DNA of 64,000 nucleotides, from positions 62,001 through 126,000 of the forward strand of contig NZ_JACHZE010000007.1 of assembly GCF_014193285.1 (NCBI RefSeq), read 5' to 3'. A program made the position numbers and the translations under genes. The notes below the pieces were generated by a model that was given only the letters and a program-made list of their open reading frames with translations, had not been told where the DNA came from and ran no database searches. Positions 34,846 to 43,107 of this stretch are shown here, piece by piece. Positions within the stretch are counted from its first letter, which is position 1. Every line of letters starts with the position of its first letter. Source of the stretch: Atlantibacter sp. RC6. Lineage in GTDB: Bacteria > Pseudomonadota > Gammaproteobacteria > Enterobacterales > Enterobacteriaceae.

Positions 34846-35316
34846 ATGACGGAAATACAGCACCTGCTCACCGAAACCATCGATACATTAAATCGTGAAG
34901 AAAAACGCGATAATCGCCCGCGTTTTAGCATCAGTTTTATCCGCAATCACCCGGGATTGTTTATCGCTATGTACATCGGCTGGTTCGCCACGCTGGTGGT
35001 CATGCTGCAATCAGAAACCCTGGCGGATTCCGTGTGGTTACTGGTGGTGCTGTTTGTGCTGATGAATGGTTTTTTCTTTTTTGACGTCAATCCTCGCTAT
35101 AAATACGAAGACATCGACGTGCTGGATTTACGCGTTTGCTACAACGGGGAGTGGTACAACACCCGATACGTGCCGGCGTCGTTAATCGATGCCATCCTTC
35201 GCTCGCCACGCGTAGAGCCGGATAAAAAATCGCAGCTTAATGCGATGGTTAGCCGTAAAGGCAATCTGTCATTTTATGATGTGTTTTCACTCGATAAGGG
35301 TGCTAAAGCTTCCTGA
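34846..35316 (+). CDS. ylaC: YlaC, inner-membrane protein of unknown role
   Basis: A 156-residue protein starting [20 protein letters not shown], with two membrane segments near residues 38-80 ([13 protein letters not shown] and [16 protein letters not shown]) and a cytoplasmic tail ([15 protein letters not shown]). Length and sequence match YlaC of E. coli. A longer frame starting at 34789 is disfavoured. Its function is unknown. Confidence 0.92.
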   Translation: MTEIQHLLTETIDTLNREEKRDNRPRFSISFIRNHPGLFIAMYIGWFATLVVMLQSETLADSVWLLVVLFVLMNGFFFFDVNPRYKYEDIDVLDLRVCYNGEWYNTRYVPASLIDAILRSPRVEPDKKSQLNAMVSRKGNLSFYDVFSLDKGAKAS

Positions 35317-35320
35317 ATAG

Positions 35321-35347
35321 AAAGAGCCTGCAATATGCAGGCTCTTT
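35321..35347. terminator. Bidirectional terminator between ylaC and ykgO
   Basis: Arms AAAGAGCCTGCA and TGCAGGCTCTTT form a 12 bp stem with an ATA loop between two convergent genes. The A/T ends provide short U-runs on both strands. Confidence 0.85.
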
Positions 35348-35352
35348 GCGTT

Positions 35353-35493
35353 TCAGCGTTTCTTCTTCCCGCCCTGCACGGCCTTAAAACGCGGATTCGA
35401 TTTGCAGATGACATACAGACGGCCCTTACGCTTGACGATCTGGCAGTCAGGGTGACGCTGCTTCGCGCTTTTTAACGAATTCAACACCTGCAT
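35353..35493 (-). CDS. ykgO: L36-type B ribosomal protein (YkgO, zinc-free)
   Basis: A 46-residue basic protein, [20 protein letters not shown] and ending GGKKKR. It is the type B, C-minus form of bL36: only two of the cysteines (HPDCQ and VICKS) remain and the zinc-binding Cys/His set is incomplete. Such paralogs replace the zinc-containing L36 in zinc starvation, freeing zinc. Its ATG directly follows the rpmE2 stop (TAA ATG), so the two are cotranslated. The gene is too short for most ORF lists. Confidence 0.93.
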   Translation of the reverse strand: MQVLNSLKSAKQRHPDCQIVKRKGRLYVICKSNPRFKAVQGGKKKR

Positions 35494-35757
35494 TTACTGC
35501 TCCTTATTATTCTTGAAAAAACGGCCAAAACGTTGCTGGAAGCGCGCTGCGCTGCCCTCTGTCGTAAAGCTTTTTTGTTTCCCGGTGTAATAAGGATGGG
35601 AGGCTGACGACACATCAAGCGTCACATACGGGTAGACCACCCCGTCGCGCTCAATCTCACGATCGGTTTTAATGGTTGAACCCACCATAAAAAATTCATC
35701 CGCGCTGGTATCGTGAAATACCACCGTACGGTAATGGGGATGGATGTTCGCTTTCAT
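35494..35757 (-). CDS. rpmE2: L31-type B ribosomal protein (YkgM, zinc-free)
   Basis: An 87-residue bL31 of type B starting [20 protein letters not shown]. It has no cysteine at all, so the CxxC zinc site of ordinary L31 is missing. With ykgO it forms the zinc-starvation ribosomal pair. A start two codons earlier is possible, but the family begins at this ATG. A Zur-like box lies 14 bp upstream. Confidence 0.93.
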   Translation of the reverse strand: MKANIHPHYRTVVFHDTSADEFFMVGSTIKTDREIERDGVVYPYVTLDVSSASHPYYTGKQKSFTTEGSAARFQQRFGRFFKNNKEQ

Positions 35758-35770
35758 ACTCACCTTAATT

Positions 35771-35790
35771 GTTACGTTATAACATAATAC
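35771..35790 (-). promoter_or_regulatory. Zur-like operator of the type B ribosomal protein operon
   Basis: GTTACGTTATAACATAATAC at 35771-35790 is an imperfect palindrome centred on TTATAA and resembles the gamma-proteobacterial Zur box (GTTATANNATAAC core). It lies just ahead of rpmE2, where Zur control is known in relatives. Confidence 0.7.
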
Positions 35791-36001
35791 AATCTTACGG
35801 CGTTAAGGCAGCCGTTGCAAGCGATTATCATTTGTGCGCATCGCGGCGCATTTCCTGAGTCAGCGAAACGATAATGTGCACATGGCCTGTTTCTGAAATA
35901 GCGTCATCATTCATAATGACTATCGAAAAAAAAGTGGCTCGCCGCTAATCTCGCCAGACACGTGAAACAAGATAAATACCTGCTCATTAAAGGAACGCAA
36001 A

Positions 36002-37579
36002 TTGACATCAAGACGCATGGTCAGCCTGGTAACAGGCACGCTGGTTATGGCGGTGTTGTTGCCCATTTTGCTGAGTATCTGGCTGGCCCGTTACCAGGCG
36101 GAACAGCGGTTTCATCATGAACTGGCCTCTTACACCCAACGCATTAATCAGCTTGCCAGCGTCGTGATTGACGAGTCCAAAACCGCCCTTAAAGATATCA
36201 ACCGTATCGACAGCCAGACCTGCGATCCTGCCCACTTGCAGGCAATGCGGCGCGTGGCGTTTACCTACCGCTTCGTTCAGGAAGTGCTCTTCGTTAAAGG
36301 TTCGCAGGCGCTTTGTTCTTCACTTGAACAGGAAAGTCATGTCTCACCCTTTCCCGCGCCCGAGAGGGTCAATAGCGAAGGCTATCGCTTCTGGTTTACC
36401 CCCAGTAACGATCTTGGCATTAACCACTATATGATCGCCATGAGCCACCGCGATCACATGGTCGTGCTGGATCCCCGCTCATTTATCGATGTTTTGCCTT
36501 TGGCCAGTTGGTCGATTGATTCTGCGGTGATTGGCTTAACGCGTAACCGGGTAGTGGTGTCCAGCGCCCCGCTCTCTTTAGCCGTCTGGCAGCACATGCG
36601 CGATGGCAATTTAACGCGCTACGAAGAGGCCGGGATCGTGTATTCGATGCTGCGTAACCCCCAGTCAAATTTTGCCGTGGTGGTTTGGGCATCCAGTCAT
36701 CCTATGAAGGCGGCCAGTAACCAACAGCTGTTGCTGTGGCTGCCGGTAGGCATTCTGGTGAGCCTGTTGGCGGCGGCGCTGATGCTGAGGCTCCTCAGGC
36801 GCCTGCAATCGCCGCGCGCCCGGTTGCTGGACGCCATTCATTCCCGTGAATTTACGGTGTGTTACCAGCCGATTATTCGTCTCAGCGACGATAAATTTGT
36901 TGGCGCAGAAGCGCTGGTCCGTTGGCCTCAGGCAGATGGCAGCCTGCTCAGGCCGGACGTGTTTATTCCACTTGCAGAGCAGACCGGACTGATTAGCGAG
37001 ATTACCCGTCTGGTGATTGATAAGGTGTTTAGCGAGATGGGCGACTGGTTACATCAGCATCCTGATTATCATATTTCGATTAATCTGGCCGCAGAAGATA
37101 TCGCTGATAACGCGCTTCTGGCGCTGCTGACGGCGCGCTGCCAGCGCTATCAGGTAAGCCCCCGGCAGATTGCCCTTGAGATCACCGAGCGCGGGTTTGC
37201 CGATCCGCAGCGCACGGCGCCGATTGTGGAGCAGTTTCACCACGCCGGGCACCCGATTTATATCGATGATTTTGGTACCGGATATTCAAGCCTGAGCTAT
37301 CTGCAAAATCTGACGGTAGATGTACTAAAAATCGACAAATCCTTTGTGGATGCGCTGGAATATAACGCTGTTGCGCCCCACATCATTGATATGGCAAAAC
37401 ATCTTCAACTGGAAATGGTTGCCGAGGGGATCGAAACCGAATGTCAGGCCCAGTGGCTGCGTGAACATGGCGTCCATTATGGCCAGGGATGGTTATACAG
37501 TAAGGCGCTACCGGGTAATGAATTGCAGTCCTGGTGCGAAACAGTCCGTGGCAGCACGGTTGCCCGCGCTGCCCGGTAG
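36002..37579 (+). CDS. pdeB: PdeB, c-di-GMP phosphodiesterase (CSS-EAL)
   Basis: A 525-residue membrane enzyme. The N-terminal membrane segment is followed by a periplasmic CSS-motif domain (CSS at about residues 102-104 in ALCSSLEQ), then a second membrane segment (about 242-262) and an EAL domain (280 to the end). Catalytic motifs EAL in VGAEALVRWP, DDFGTGYSSL and KIDKSF are intact. DsbA/DsbB-dependent oxidation regulates such enzymes. A TTG start is chosen because AAAGGA lies 7 bases upstream and the N-terminus then aligns with K-12 YlaB; an ATG five codons later is the alternative. Confidence 0.93.
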   Translation: MTSRRMVSLVTGTLVMAVLLPILLSIWLARYQAEQRFHHELASYTQRINQLASVVIDESKTALKDINRIDSQTCDPAHLQAMRRVAFTYRFVQEVLFVKGSQALCSSLEQESHVSPFPAPERVNSEGYRFWFTPSNDLGINHYMIAMSHRDHMVVLDPRSFIDVLPLASWSIDSAVIGLTRNRVVVSSAPLSLAVWQHMRDGNLTRYEEAGIVYSMLRNPQSNFAVVVWASSHPMKAASNQQLLLWLPVGILVSLLAAALMLRLLRRLQSPRARLLDAIHSREFTVCYQPIIRLSDDKFVGAEALVRWPQADGSLLRPDVFIPLAEQTGLISEITRLVIDKVFSEMGDWLHQHPDYHISINLAAEDIADNALLALLTARCQRYQVSPRQIALEITERGFADPQRTAPIVEQFHHAGHPIYIDDFGTGYSSLSYLQNLTVDVLKIDKSFVDALEYNAVAPHIIDMAKHLQLEMVAEGIETECQAQWLREHGVHYGQGWLYSKALPGNELQSWCETVRGSTVARAAR

Positions 37580-37587
37580 CGAAGCCG

Positions 37588-37941
37588 CTATTGATCCAGA
37601 ATGGGCGCAAAACCGCCGTAGATCATTCGTTTACCGTCAAACGGCATTTCATCGCCGAAGGCTTTCATGCGCGGGTCTTCCATCATTTTTTTGTTGGCGG
37701 CATCGCGTACTTCTCTGGAGGGATATTCAATCCAGCTAAACACCACCTCTTCGTCATCGGTGGCTTTTACCGCCATCCGAAAATCGGTGAGCTTTCCGTC
37801 CGGAACATCATCAGCCCAGCACTCAACAATGCGTAACGCGCCAAACTCCCTGAACAACGGGGCCGCTTTGGCGGCCAGCGCCTGATAAGCCGCTTTTTTG
37901 TCCCGGGGCACAGCAACCACAAAACCATCGACATAGTTCAT
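37588..37941 (-). CDS. ybaA: YbaA, DUF1428 family
   Basis: A 117-residue DUF1428 protein starting MNYVDGFVVAVPRDKKAAYQ. The ferredoxin-like alpha-beta fold motif FGALRIVECWADDVPDG is near residues 34-50. It matches YbaA of E. coli in length. The function is unknown; relatives have been linked to RNA-related signal transduction only by annotation. It converges on pdeB. Confidence 0.92.
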   Translation of the reverse strand: MNYVDGFVVAVPRDKKAAYQALAAKAAPLFREFGALRIVECWADDVPDGKLTDFRMAVKATDDEEVVFSWIEYPSREVRDAANKKMMEDPRMKAFGDEMPFDGKRMIYGGFAPILDQ

Positions 37942-38016
37942 AACGCTTACCTCCACATGAGCAGCGTTGATCGTGCGTAGATAAGTGTAGCGGCTAAGCG
38001 CTTTTAACGGAGGAAA

Positions 38017-38042
38017 ACAAAAAGACGAGCAGGCAGCTCGTC
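38017..38042 (-). terminator. Terminator after the 38140-38606 gene pair
   Basis: Arms GACGAGC (38024-38030) and GCTCGTC (38036-38042), followed on the minus strand by UUUUUGUUUU. It would end the transcript of the ribbon-helix-helix pair, about 98 bp after its last stop. Confidence 0.82.
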
Positions 38043-38139
38043 ATAACGTACCGTCCATGATACGGGAAGTGGAGAGAGGCACCTACACAGCAAACCTTCG
38101 CTCGCCTGCAGGTTTATTATTATAGAGAGTCGTTAATGA

Positions 38140-38358
38140 TTAAGCCTGACGCGGGATCGGGAAGCCTTTCACGGAAATAACAAAACAGTCGTCATGTTTT
38201 TTAATTTTCGCGCCCGCATCACACCAGTCGGAGGCGATTTTAAAGAATTCATCACCGCCGATTTGCCATCCCAGACGTACGTGTTTTACCCGTCCTGAAC
38301 GTAACAGCTCGCAGGCCTGAGAGTAGTTTTCTGCATTACAGATCGTTTCTTTAATCAT
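38140..38358 (-). CDS. Unknown 72-residue protein coupled to an RHH protein
   Basis: A 72-residue protein, MIKETICNAENYSQACELLR, with HVRLGWQIGGDEFF and then VISVKGFPIP. It has three cysteines and a mixed alpha/beta pattern. Its ATG overlaps the stop of the upstream gene by 4 bp (ATGA), which is strong evidence of coupled translation. I do not recognise a family. The arrangement resembles a small regulator-effector or antitoxin-toxin pair, but no toxin catalytic motif is visible. Confidence 0.7.
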   Translation of the reverse strand: MIKETICNAENYSQACELLRSGRVKHVRLGWQIGGDEFFKIASDWCDAGAKIKKHDDCFVISVKGFPIPRQA

Positions 38359-38606
38359 TTTCTTTTCTTCAGCAGTTTACGTAATGCTTTGATTTCTTTG
38401 TCAGTTAACGCTGGCGTTAGCGCTTCCTCGGTATGCTGGCTGTCGATCTCATGCTCTTCGACGTCAACATTATCATGGGCATTCAGCGCGTTAAGCAGCA
38501 GTTTTTCGGTTACAGAAGATAAGGTTTCGCTATTATCTTCGGCATAGTGACGAATACGCTCTTTTAATTCGCTATTAATTTTGACATTAAGAACTGCGGT
38601 GCTCAT
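38355..38606 (-). CDS. Ribbon-helix-helix-like DNA-binding protein
   Basis: An 83-residue charged protein. The N-terminal 40 residues, STAVLNVKINSELKERIRHY and on to SSVTEKLLLNAL, have the beta strand plus two helices expected for Arc/CopG-type regulators. The C-terminal half is acidic then basic (KALRKLLKKRK). AAGGGA lies 7 bases ahead of the ATG. It is first in a two-gene operon with the next ORF. It could be an autoregulatory antitoxin or a simple repressor. Confidence 0.7.
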   Translation of the reverse strand: MSTAVLNVKINSELKERIRHYAEDNSETLSSVTEKLLLNALNAHDNVDVEEHEIDSQHTEEALTPALTDKEIKALRKLLKKRK

Positions 38607-38790
38607 AGAAAATCCCTTAATCGAATTAATGATAAAGCGGCAGGAGTCATCTTTATTATTGAGTAGCAGAATAATGCAGAATTAATGTGACAAAAAAATG
38701 ACGTATTTATGACATGTGAATAACAAGATAATAAAACGTGACGCGGATTAAGATGTGGCAGGAAAGCGGGAACAGATCGGCAGCACAAAT

Positions 38791-38904
38791 GGGTGGGGGC
38801 CCTGCCAGCTACATCCCGGCACACACGTCATCTGCTTTGGCTGCTTCCTTCCGGACCTGACCAGGTAAACAAAGTAGTGTTGCGGGAGAACCAACAGAGC
38901 CCCC
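38791..38904 (-). ncRNA. ffs: 4.5S RNA of the signal recognition particle
   Basis: A 114-base RNA on the minus strand. It starts GGGGGCTCTGTTGG and ends GGGCCCCCACCC, which pair into the long 4.5S hairpin. The conserved Ffh-binding domain, with GGAAGGAAGCAGCC, is present near the apical loop. It forms the SRP with Ffh for membrane protein targeting. Position next to atl (ybaZ) and ybaA agrees with K-12. The 184 bp upstream of the RHH gene separates the two. Confidence 0.95.
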
Positions 38905-39056
38905 ATTGAGAGCGTTTTTCAACGCGCAGGGCATTATCATTGTTGTCCTGGTTAAATGCAAGCAAGCCGCGACCGGATGCCGGTTTCTTGCGCAATCAAG
39001 CCTTTTCCGGGCACGGCGGGTTGATTATGCTTAACCCAAAGAGCAGCGGAGCCAAT

Positions 39057-39377
39057 ATGGACAACCACGACAGTTTTCCTCAACGCGTTTTTCTCATCGT
39101 CGCTTCCATTCCGGAAGGCCACGTCACAACTTATGGGGATGTGGCGATGCTGGCAGGCTCGCCGCGCGCTGCGCGCCAGGTGGGCGGCGTCCTGAAACGT
39201 TTGCCGGAAGGCAGCCGCATTCCCTGGCATCGGGTAGTGAATCGCCACGGCGCGATTTCACTGACCGGCCCGGATTTACAGCGTCAACGGCAGGCGCTGC
39301 TCAGCGAAGGCGTGATGGTTTCCGGCGATGGGCATATCGATATGGCGCGCTACCGCTGGGATTACGATCGGCCGTAA
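39057..39377 (+). CDS. atl: Atl, alkyltransferase-like DNA damage protein
   Basis: A 106-residue alkyltransferase-like protein. It has the fold of O6-alkylguanine transferases, but the active motif is IPWHRVV, with Trp in place of the catalytic Cys, so it binds alkylated guanine without repairing it and hands lesions to nucleotide excision repair. The HTH-like segment AGSPRAARQVGGVLKRLPEG is intact. A GGAG site supports the ATG at 39057; longer in-frame starts (39027 and a TTG at 38940) are possible. Confidence 0.92.
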   Translation: MDNHDSFPQRVFLIVASIPEGHVTTYGDVAMLAGSPRAARQVGGVLKRLPEGSRIPWHRVVNRHGAISLTGPDLQRQRQALLSEGVMVSGDGHIDMARYRWDYDRP

Positions 39378-39399
39378 AAAACGCCTCCGAAGAGGCGTT
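39375..39399 (-). terminator. Terminator of ybaY, overlapping the atl stop
   Basis: Stem AACGCCTC / GAGGCGTT with a short CGAA loop, and six U on the minus strand from the A-run at 39376-39381. It lies between convergent atl and ybaY. Confidence 0.82.
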
Positions 39400-39408
39400 A
39401 TCATAGAC

Positions 39409-39981
39409 TTAATAAGTTGTCGGTGCCGGAACGGCAGATGACGGAGTGACCTGAGTGGGCGAAGTCGAAGGGACTGTGGTTGCTGCGCCGCCGTTCTCAG
39501 AGAGCGGGATCGCGGTGCCCTCTACCGGCACCAGCGTCAGGTCGATTTTGGTCCCGCCCTGATTTACCGCCGGTTTCACGGTATCGGTAACAAACATCAT
39601 CTTATCATCCACGGTGATCGCGGCACTCAGCAGGATACGCGCGTTTGGCTGGATTTGGGCCGGGTCAAACGGCAGTACGAAGCTGTATGGCGGCTGTTTA
39701 CCCTCGGTACGCACCGCTTTCTGGGCAATCACTTTGGATGGCGCATCAGCCATCGAGGCATCAGCCAGGGTGACGGTCAGCACGGACTGCGGCGGAAGCG
39801 CCACTTTCTGACGGATCCACACCGTACCAGAAACATTTGGCTGCTGAATTACAGGTTGAGCGTTAACAGCGGAGGTATTGGGGCTTGGTGCCGGCACGGC
39901 AATATCCGCGCTCTTTTGCTGTGCGCAACCTGCAAGAGCAACCGCAACCGCTAAACCACTTAACATGTGCACGAGTTTCAT
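39409..39981 (-). CDS. ybaY: YbaY, outer-membrane lipoprotein
   Basis: A 190-residue lipoprotein. The lipobox ALAGC is at residues 15-19 (VALAGCAQQ). The mature part holds a YbaY-type beta domain (SGTVWIRQKVALPPQSVLTV and ILLSAAITVDDKMMFVTDT), followed by a Pro/Thr/Ser-rich low-complexity tail to the end. In E. coli its level responds to sigma-S. The role is unknown. Confidence 0.92.
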   Translation of the reverse strand: MKLVHMLSGLAVAVALAGCAQQKSADIAVPAPSPNTSAVNAQPVIQQPNVSGTVWIRQKVALPPQSVLTVTLADASMADAPSKVIAQKAVRTEGKQPPYSFVLPFDPAQIQPNARILLSAAITVDDKMMFVTDTVKPAVNQGGTKIDLTLVPVEGTAIPLSENGGAATTVPSTSPTQVTPSSAVPAPTTY

Positions 39982-40279
39982 TAAAGTTCTCCTTATCTTC
40001 TATGCACCAGCGAAATGAAAGACCCGGTGGTCGGGCCTGACGCTCCACCAGAGTGAGTGGTTAAAACTCATCTATCGTGCTAAGCCTGGCACACTCTGCC
40101 GGGAATCGCCTGAAAACGGGCCAGTATTCAGATAATTGAACCCCTCTGACCAGTTATGAAACTGCGTTATACTCAGCGTTTATGGCAGCGTTAACCGCGC
40201 GTTATCGGCATTTCTGGCACTACGCGGCGTAACGCCCATAAAGCATCACTGAATATCTCTTCTCCGTTGAGGATCCTTT
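39982..40279. promoter_or_regulatory. Divergent ybaY/tesB promoter region, no gene
   Basis: About 298 bp without a supported open frame. An AGGATCC segment with the tesB start 7 bases downstream gives a plausible ribosome site. A possible -10, TTATACT, lies at 40168-40174 (GCGTTATACTCAGCG), consistent with plus-strand transcription of tesB. No known operator was recognised. Confidence 0.5.
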
Positions 40280-41140
40280 ATGAGTCAGGCGCTTAGCAAT
40301 TTACTGGCACTGTTAAATCTGGAAAAAATTGAAGAAGGACTGTTTCGCGGGCAGAGCGAAGATCTCGGGCTACGTCAGGTGTTTGGCGGTCAGGTCGTGG
40401 GTCAGGCCCTGTATGCGGCGAAAGAAACGGTGCCTTCAGAGCGACTGGTTCACTCGTTTCACAGCTATTTCCTCCGCCCGGGCGACAGCCAGAAACCGAT
40501 TATTTACGACGTTGAAGTGCTGCGCGATGGCAACAGCTTCAGCGCCCGGCGCGTTGCCGCCATTCAAAACGGCAAACCGATTTTTTATATGACGGCTTCG
40601 TTCCAGGCTCACGAATCCGGGTTTGAGCATCAAAAAACCATGCCCGCCGCACCGGGCCCGGACAGCTTAAAATCGGAAACCGAGATCGCCCGTGAGTTTG
40701 AACACTTCCTGCCGCCGCCGGTGCGGGAAAAATTCCTTTGCGACAAGCCGCTGGAGATCCGCCCGGTTGAGTTTCATAACCCGCTGAAAGGCCATGTGGC
40801 TGAGCCGTCGCGTCTGGTGTGGTTCCGGGCGAATGGCGCCCTGCCCGCAGATTTACGTGTGCATCAGTACCTGCTGGGCTACGCCTCCGATTTTAACTTC
40901 CTGCCAGTGGCGCTCCAGCCGCACGGCGTCGGCTTCCTGGAGCCGGGCATGCAGGTAGCGACTATCGACCACTCCATGTGGTTCCACCGCCCGTTCGATC
41001 TCAACGACTGGCTGCTTTACAGCGTGGAGAGCACCTCGGCGTCCAGCGCGCGCGGCTTTGTACGCGGCGAGTTTTATACTCAGGACGGTATTCTTGTGGC
41101 CTCGACGGTACAGGAAGGCGTGATGCGCAAGCGCAGTTAA
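40280..41140 (+). CDS. tesB: TesB, acyl-CoA thioesterase II
   Basis: A 286-residue double-hotdog thioesterase that hydrolyses medium- and long-chain acyl-CoA. The N-terminal hotdog contains [20 protein letters not shown], and the C-terminal hotdog has [16 protein letters not shown], with D204 as part of the D-Q-T catalytic set. It is full length with K-12 gene order. It converges on amtB, separated by a bidirectional hairpin. Confidence 0.95.
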   Translation: MSQALSNLLALLNLEKIEEGLFRGQSEDLGLRQVFGGQVVGQALYAAKETVPSERLVHSFHSYFLRPGDSQKPIIYDVEVLRDGNSFSARRVAAIQNGKPIFYMTASFQAHESGFEHQKTMPAAPGPDSLKSETEIAREFEHFLPPPVREKFLCDKPLEIRPVEFHNPLKGHVAEPSRLVWFRANGALPADLRVHQYLLGYASDFNFLPVALQPHGVGFLEPGMQVATIDHSMWFHRPFDLNDWLLYSVESTSASSARGFVRGEFYTQDGILVASTVQEGVMRKRS

Positions 41141-41155
41141 TCTTGCAAAAAAAAT

Positions 41156-41190
41156 GGGCAGGCTCCTCGCGGAAACCTGCCCTTTTTTAT
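41156..41190. terminator. Bidirectional terminator between tesB and amtB
   Basis: Arms GGGCAGG (41156-41162) and CCTGCCC (41176-41182) with a GCTCCTCGCGGAAA-like loop. T runs follow on the plus strand (41183-41188), and an A-run precedes it (about 41147-41154) for the minus strand, so it can serve both genes. Confidence 0.85.
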
Positions 41191-41200
41191 TGCCTGAAGA

Positions 41201-42490
41201 TTACGAGTTGTAGGCGTTCTCGCCGTGGCTGTTCACGTCGAGGCCTTCGCGCTCCTGATCTTCCGGTACGCGCAGACCCACAGTCAGATCGGCCAGTTTG
41301 TAGGCCACGAAAGCCACTACGCCAGACCACACAACGGTCACCGCGATGCTTTCGATCTGTACCAGTACCTGATGGCCCATGGTCACGCCTTCCGCAAAGC
41401 CTACGCCGCCCAGAGAGGTAGAGGCGAAGATACCGGTCAGGATGCAGCCTACGATGCCGCATACGCCATGCACGCCGAACACGTCACAAGGATCATCTAC
41501 TCGCAACCAGCGTTTCAGCATGGTCACGCCCCACAGACCGGCCAGACCCGCCGCGATCCCGACGATTAACGCGCCGCCGACGCCGATGAAACCACAGGCA
41601 GGCGTCACGCCGACCAGACCGGCAATCGCACCCGAACAGGCGCCGAGCAGAGAAGGTTTGCCACGTACCGCCCACTCGCCAAACACCCAGGCCAGAATCG
41701 CCGCAGCGGTAGCCACTACAGTGTTAACAAACGCCAGGCCCGCAATTTCGTTGGCCGCGCTGGCGGAACCGGCGTTAAAGCCGAACCAGCCAAAGTAAAG
41801 GATCGCCGTACCGGTAAACACCATCGGCAGGTTATGAGGTTTGAACGCTTCTTTGCCGAAGCCCACACGTTTGCCCACCAGATAAGCCCCCACCAGGCCA
41901 GCAACTGCGGCGTTGATATGTACCACCGTACCGCCCGCAAAGTCCAGCGCGCCATGGGTACCCAGCAAACCACCGCCCCACACCATGTGGGCAATCGGAA
42001 CGTAAGAGAGAGTCAGCCACACCACCACAAAAATCACCACGGCGGAGAAGCGAATACGTTCAGCAATCGCCCCAACGATCAGCCCCACGGTGATACAGGC
42101 AAAAGAGCCCTGGAACGCCACGTGGATGTACTGATAAAACGAGCCCATCACGTCGGTGATCGCGATGCCTTTCAGCATCAGCCAGTCGAAGTTGCCGAAG
42201 AAAGAGCCGCCGGTGCCGAACGCGAGGGAGTAGCCGTAAACCACCCACAGTACGCAAACCAGGGCGAAAGAAACAGAAACTTGCGTCAGCATCGACAGCA
42301 CGTTTTTAGAGCGGATCAGCCCGCCATAAAACAGCGCCAGGCCGGGAATCGTCATAAAAAGCACCAGTGCGGTGCAAATCATCATAAAGGCGTTATCGGC
42401 TTTATCGGCAACCGCCGGTGCGGCCATCGCCAGGCCTGGTAACAGCGCGCAAGCTGCAAGAGCCGATTTCATTGTGAGTTTTTTCATCAT
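41201..42490 (-). CDS. amtB: AmtB, ammonium channel
   Basis: A 429-residue Amt/Rh channel with a signal peptide (cut near MAAPAV) and 11 membrane helices. Conserved elements include FYGGLIRSKNVLSML near residues 54-68, IPIAHMVWGGG-type PIAHMVWGGGLLGTHG, and VFGVHGVCGIVGCILTG with the channel His. GlnK binds its cytoplasmic face when nitrogen is plentiful. The start at 42490 has AGGG about 7 bases upstream; a second Met follows immediately. It is 25 bp after glnK in one operon. Confidence 0.95.
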   Translation of the reverse strand: MMKKLTMKSALAACALLPGLAMAAPAVADKADNAFMMICTALVLFMTIPGLALFYGGLIRSKNVLSMLTQVSVSFALVCVLWVVYGYSLAFGTGGSFFGNFDWLMLKGIAITDVMGSFYQYIHVAFQGSFACITVGLIVGAIAERIRFSAVVIFVVVWLTLSYVPIAHMVWGGGLLGTHGALDFAGGTVVHINAAVAGLVGAYLVGKRVGFGKEAFKPHNLPMVFTGTAILYFGWFGFNAGSASAANEIAGLAFVNTVVATAAAILAWVFGEWAVRGKPSLLGACSGAIAGLVGVTPACGFIGVGGALIVGIAAGLAGLWGVTMLKRWLRVDDPCDVFGVHGVCGIVGCILTGIFASTSLGGVGFAEGVTMGHQVLVQIESIAVTVVWSGVVAFVAYKLADLTVGLRVPEDQEREGLDVNSHGENAYNS

Positions 42491-42515
42491 TTTCAACCCT
42501 GTCAGGTTCGCCAGA

Positions 42516-42854
42516 TTACAGTGCCGCTTCGTCGGCTTCGCCGGTACGAATACGAATGACGCGTTGCAGTTCCGCAACAAAGATTTTTCCGTCGCCGATT
42601 TTTCCGGTCCAGGCCGCCTTGCTGATCACCTCGATCACCTCGTCGAGTTGATCATCCGCAATGGCGACATCGATTTTCACTTTCGGCAGAAAATTGACGC
42701 TGTATTCCGCGCCGCGGTACAGCTCGGCATGCCCTTTCTGACGCCCAAAGCCTTTTACCTCAGTGACAGTAAGCCCCTGAATACCAATGGAAGAAAGCGC
42801 CTCGCGCACGTCTTCAAGTTTGAATGGTTTGATTACCACGGTAACCAGTTTCAT
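42516..42854 (-). CDS. glnK: GlnK, PII nitrogen signal protein
   Basis: A 112-residue PII protein. Uridylylation site Y51 is in YRGAEYSVNF and the T-loop is complete. It senses 2-oxoglutarate and ATP/ADP and gates AmtB. The first-gene position and the sigma-54 promoter upstream match NtrC-controlled expression during nitrogen limitation. An in-frame start 14 codons earlier is not needed. Confidence 0.97.
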   Translation of the reverse strand: MKLVTVVIKPFKLEDVREALSSIGIQGLTVTEVKGFGRQKGHAELYRGAEYSVNFLPKVKIDVAIADDQLDEVIEVISKAAWTGKIGDGKIFVAELQRVIRIRTGEADEAAL

Positions 42855-42908
42855 AAATCCCCTCCTGTCGAATTGGGTAGCAGCCTGAGTGAGCACATAT
42901 CCACTAAA

Positions 42909-42923
42909 GCAAACGACGTGCCA
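42909..42923 (-). promoter_or_regulatory. Sigma-54 promoter of glnK-amtB
   Basis: On the minus strand, TGGCACGTCGTTTGC fits the -24/-12 sigma-54 consensus TGGCAC-N5-TTGC exactly. It lies 54 bp upstream of the glnK start. Confidence 0.9.
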
Positions 42924-43028
42924 GATTTTAAAAAGCGCCAGAGAACGGCATTTGACGGGGGTTCATCACAGGAAGGGCAGAAAATAAAAGTGTGACCGGG
43001 ATTCAGAATGTTCTGTAAGCAAAAAAAA

Positions 43029-43107
43029 CGCACCATGCCAGTGCAGGGTGCGTGATGGATTTGCACCAGAGCCGTAACCGCAAACCCAGGTGCGTTATTT
43101 TGGTGCG
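43029..43107 (-). promoter_or_regulatory. NtrC enhancer-like sites upstream of glnK
   Basis: TGCACTGGCATGGTGCG (minus strand, 43045-43029) resembles the NtrC enhancer. A second, weaker GGTGCGTTATTTTGGTGCG segment lies at about 43090-43108, near the mdlB stop. Distances of roughly 110-190 bp from the sigma-54 promoter are normal for enhancers. Confidence 0.6.

Noticed and set aside
38940-39056. An N-terminal extension of Atl beginning with TTG at 38940
   Set aside because: The extension has no similarity to the family core and no good ribosome site; an ATG with GGAG upstream lies at 39057, though an intermediate ATG at 39027 cannot be excluded.
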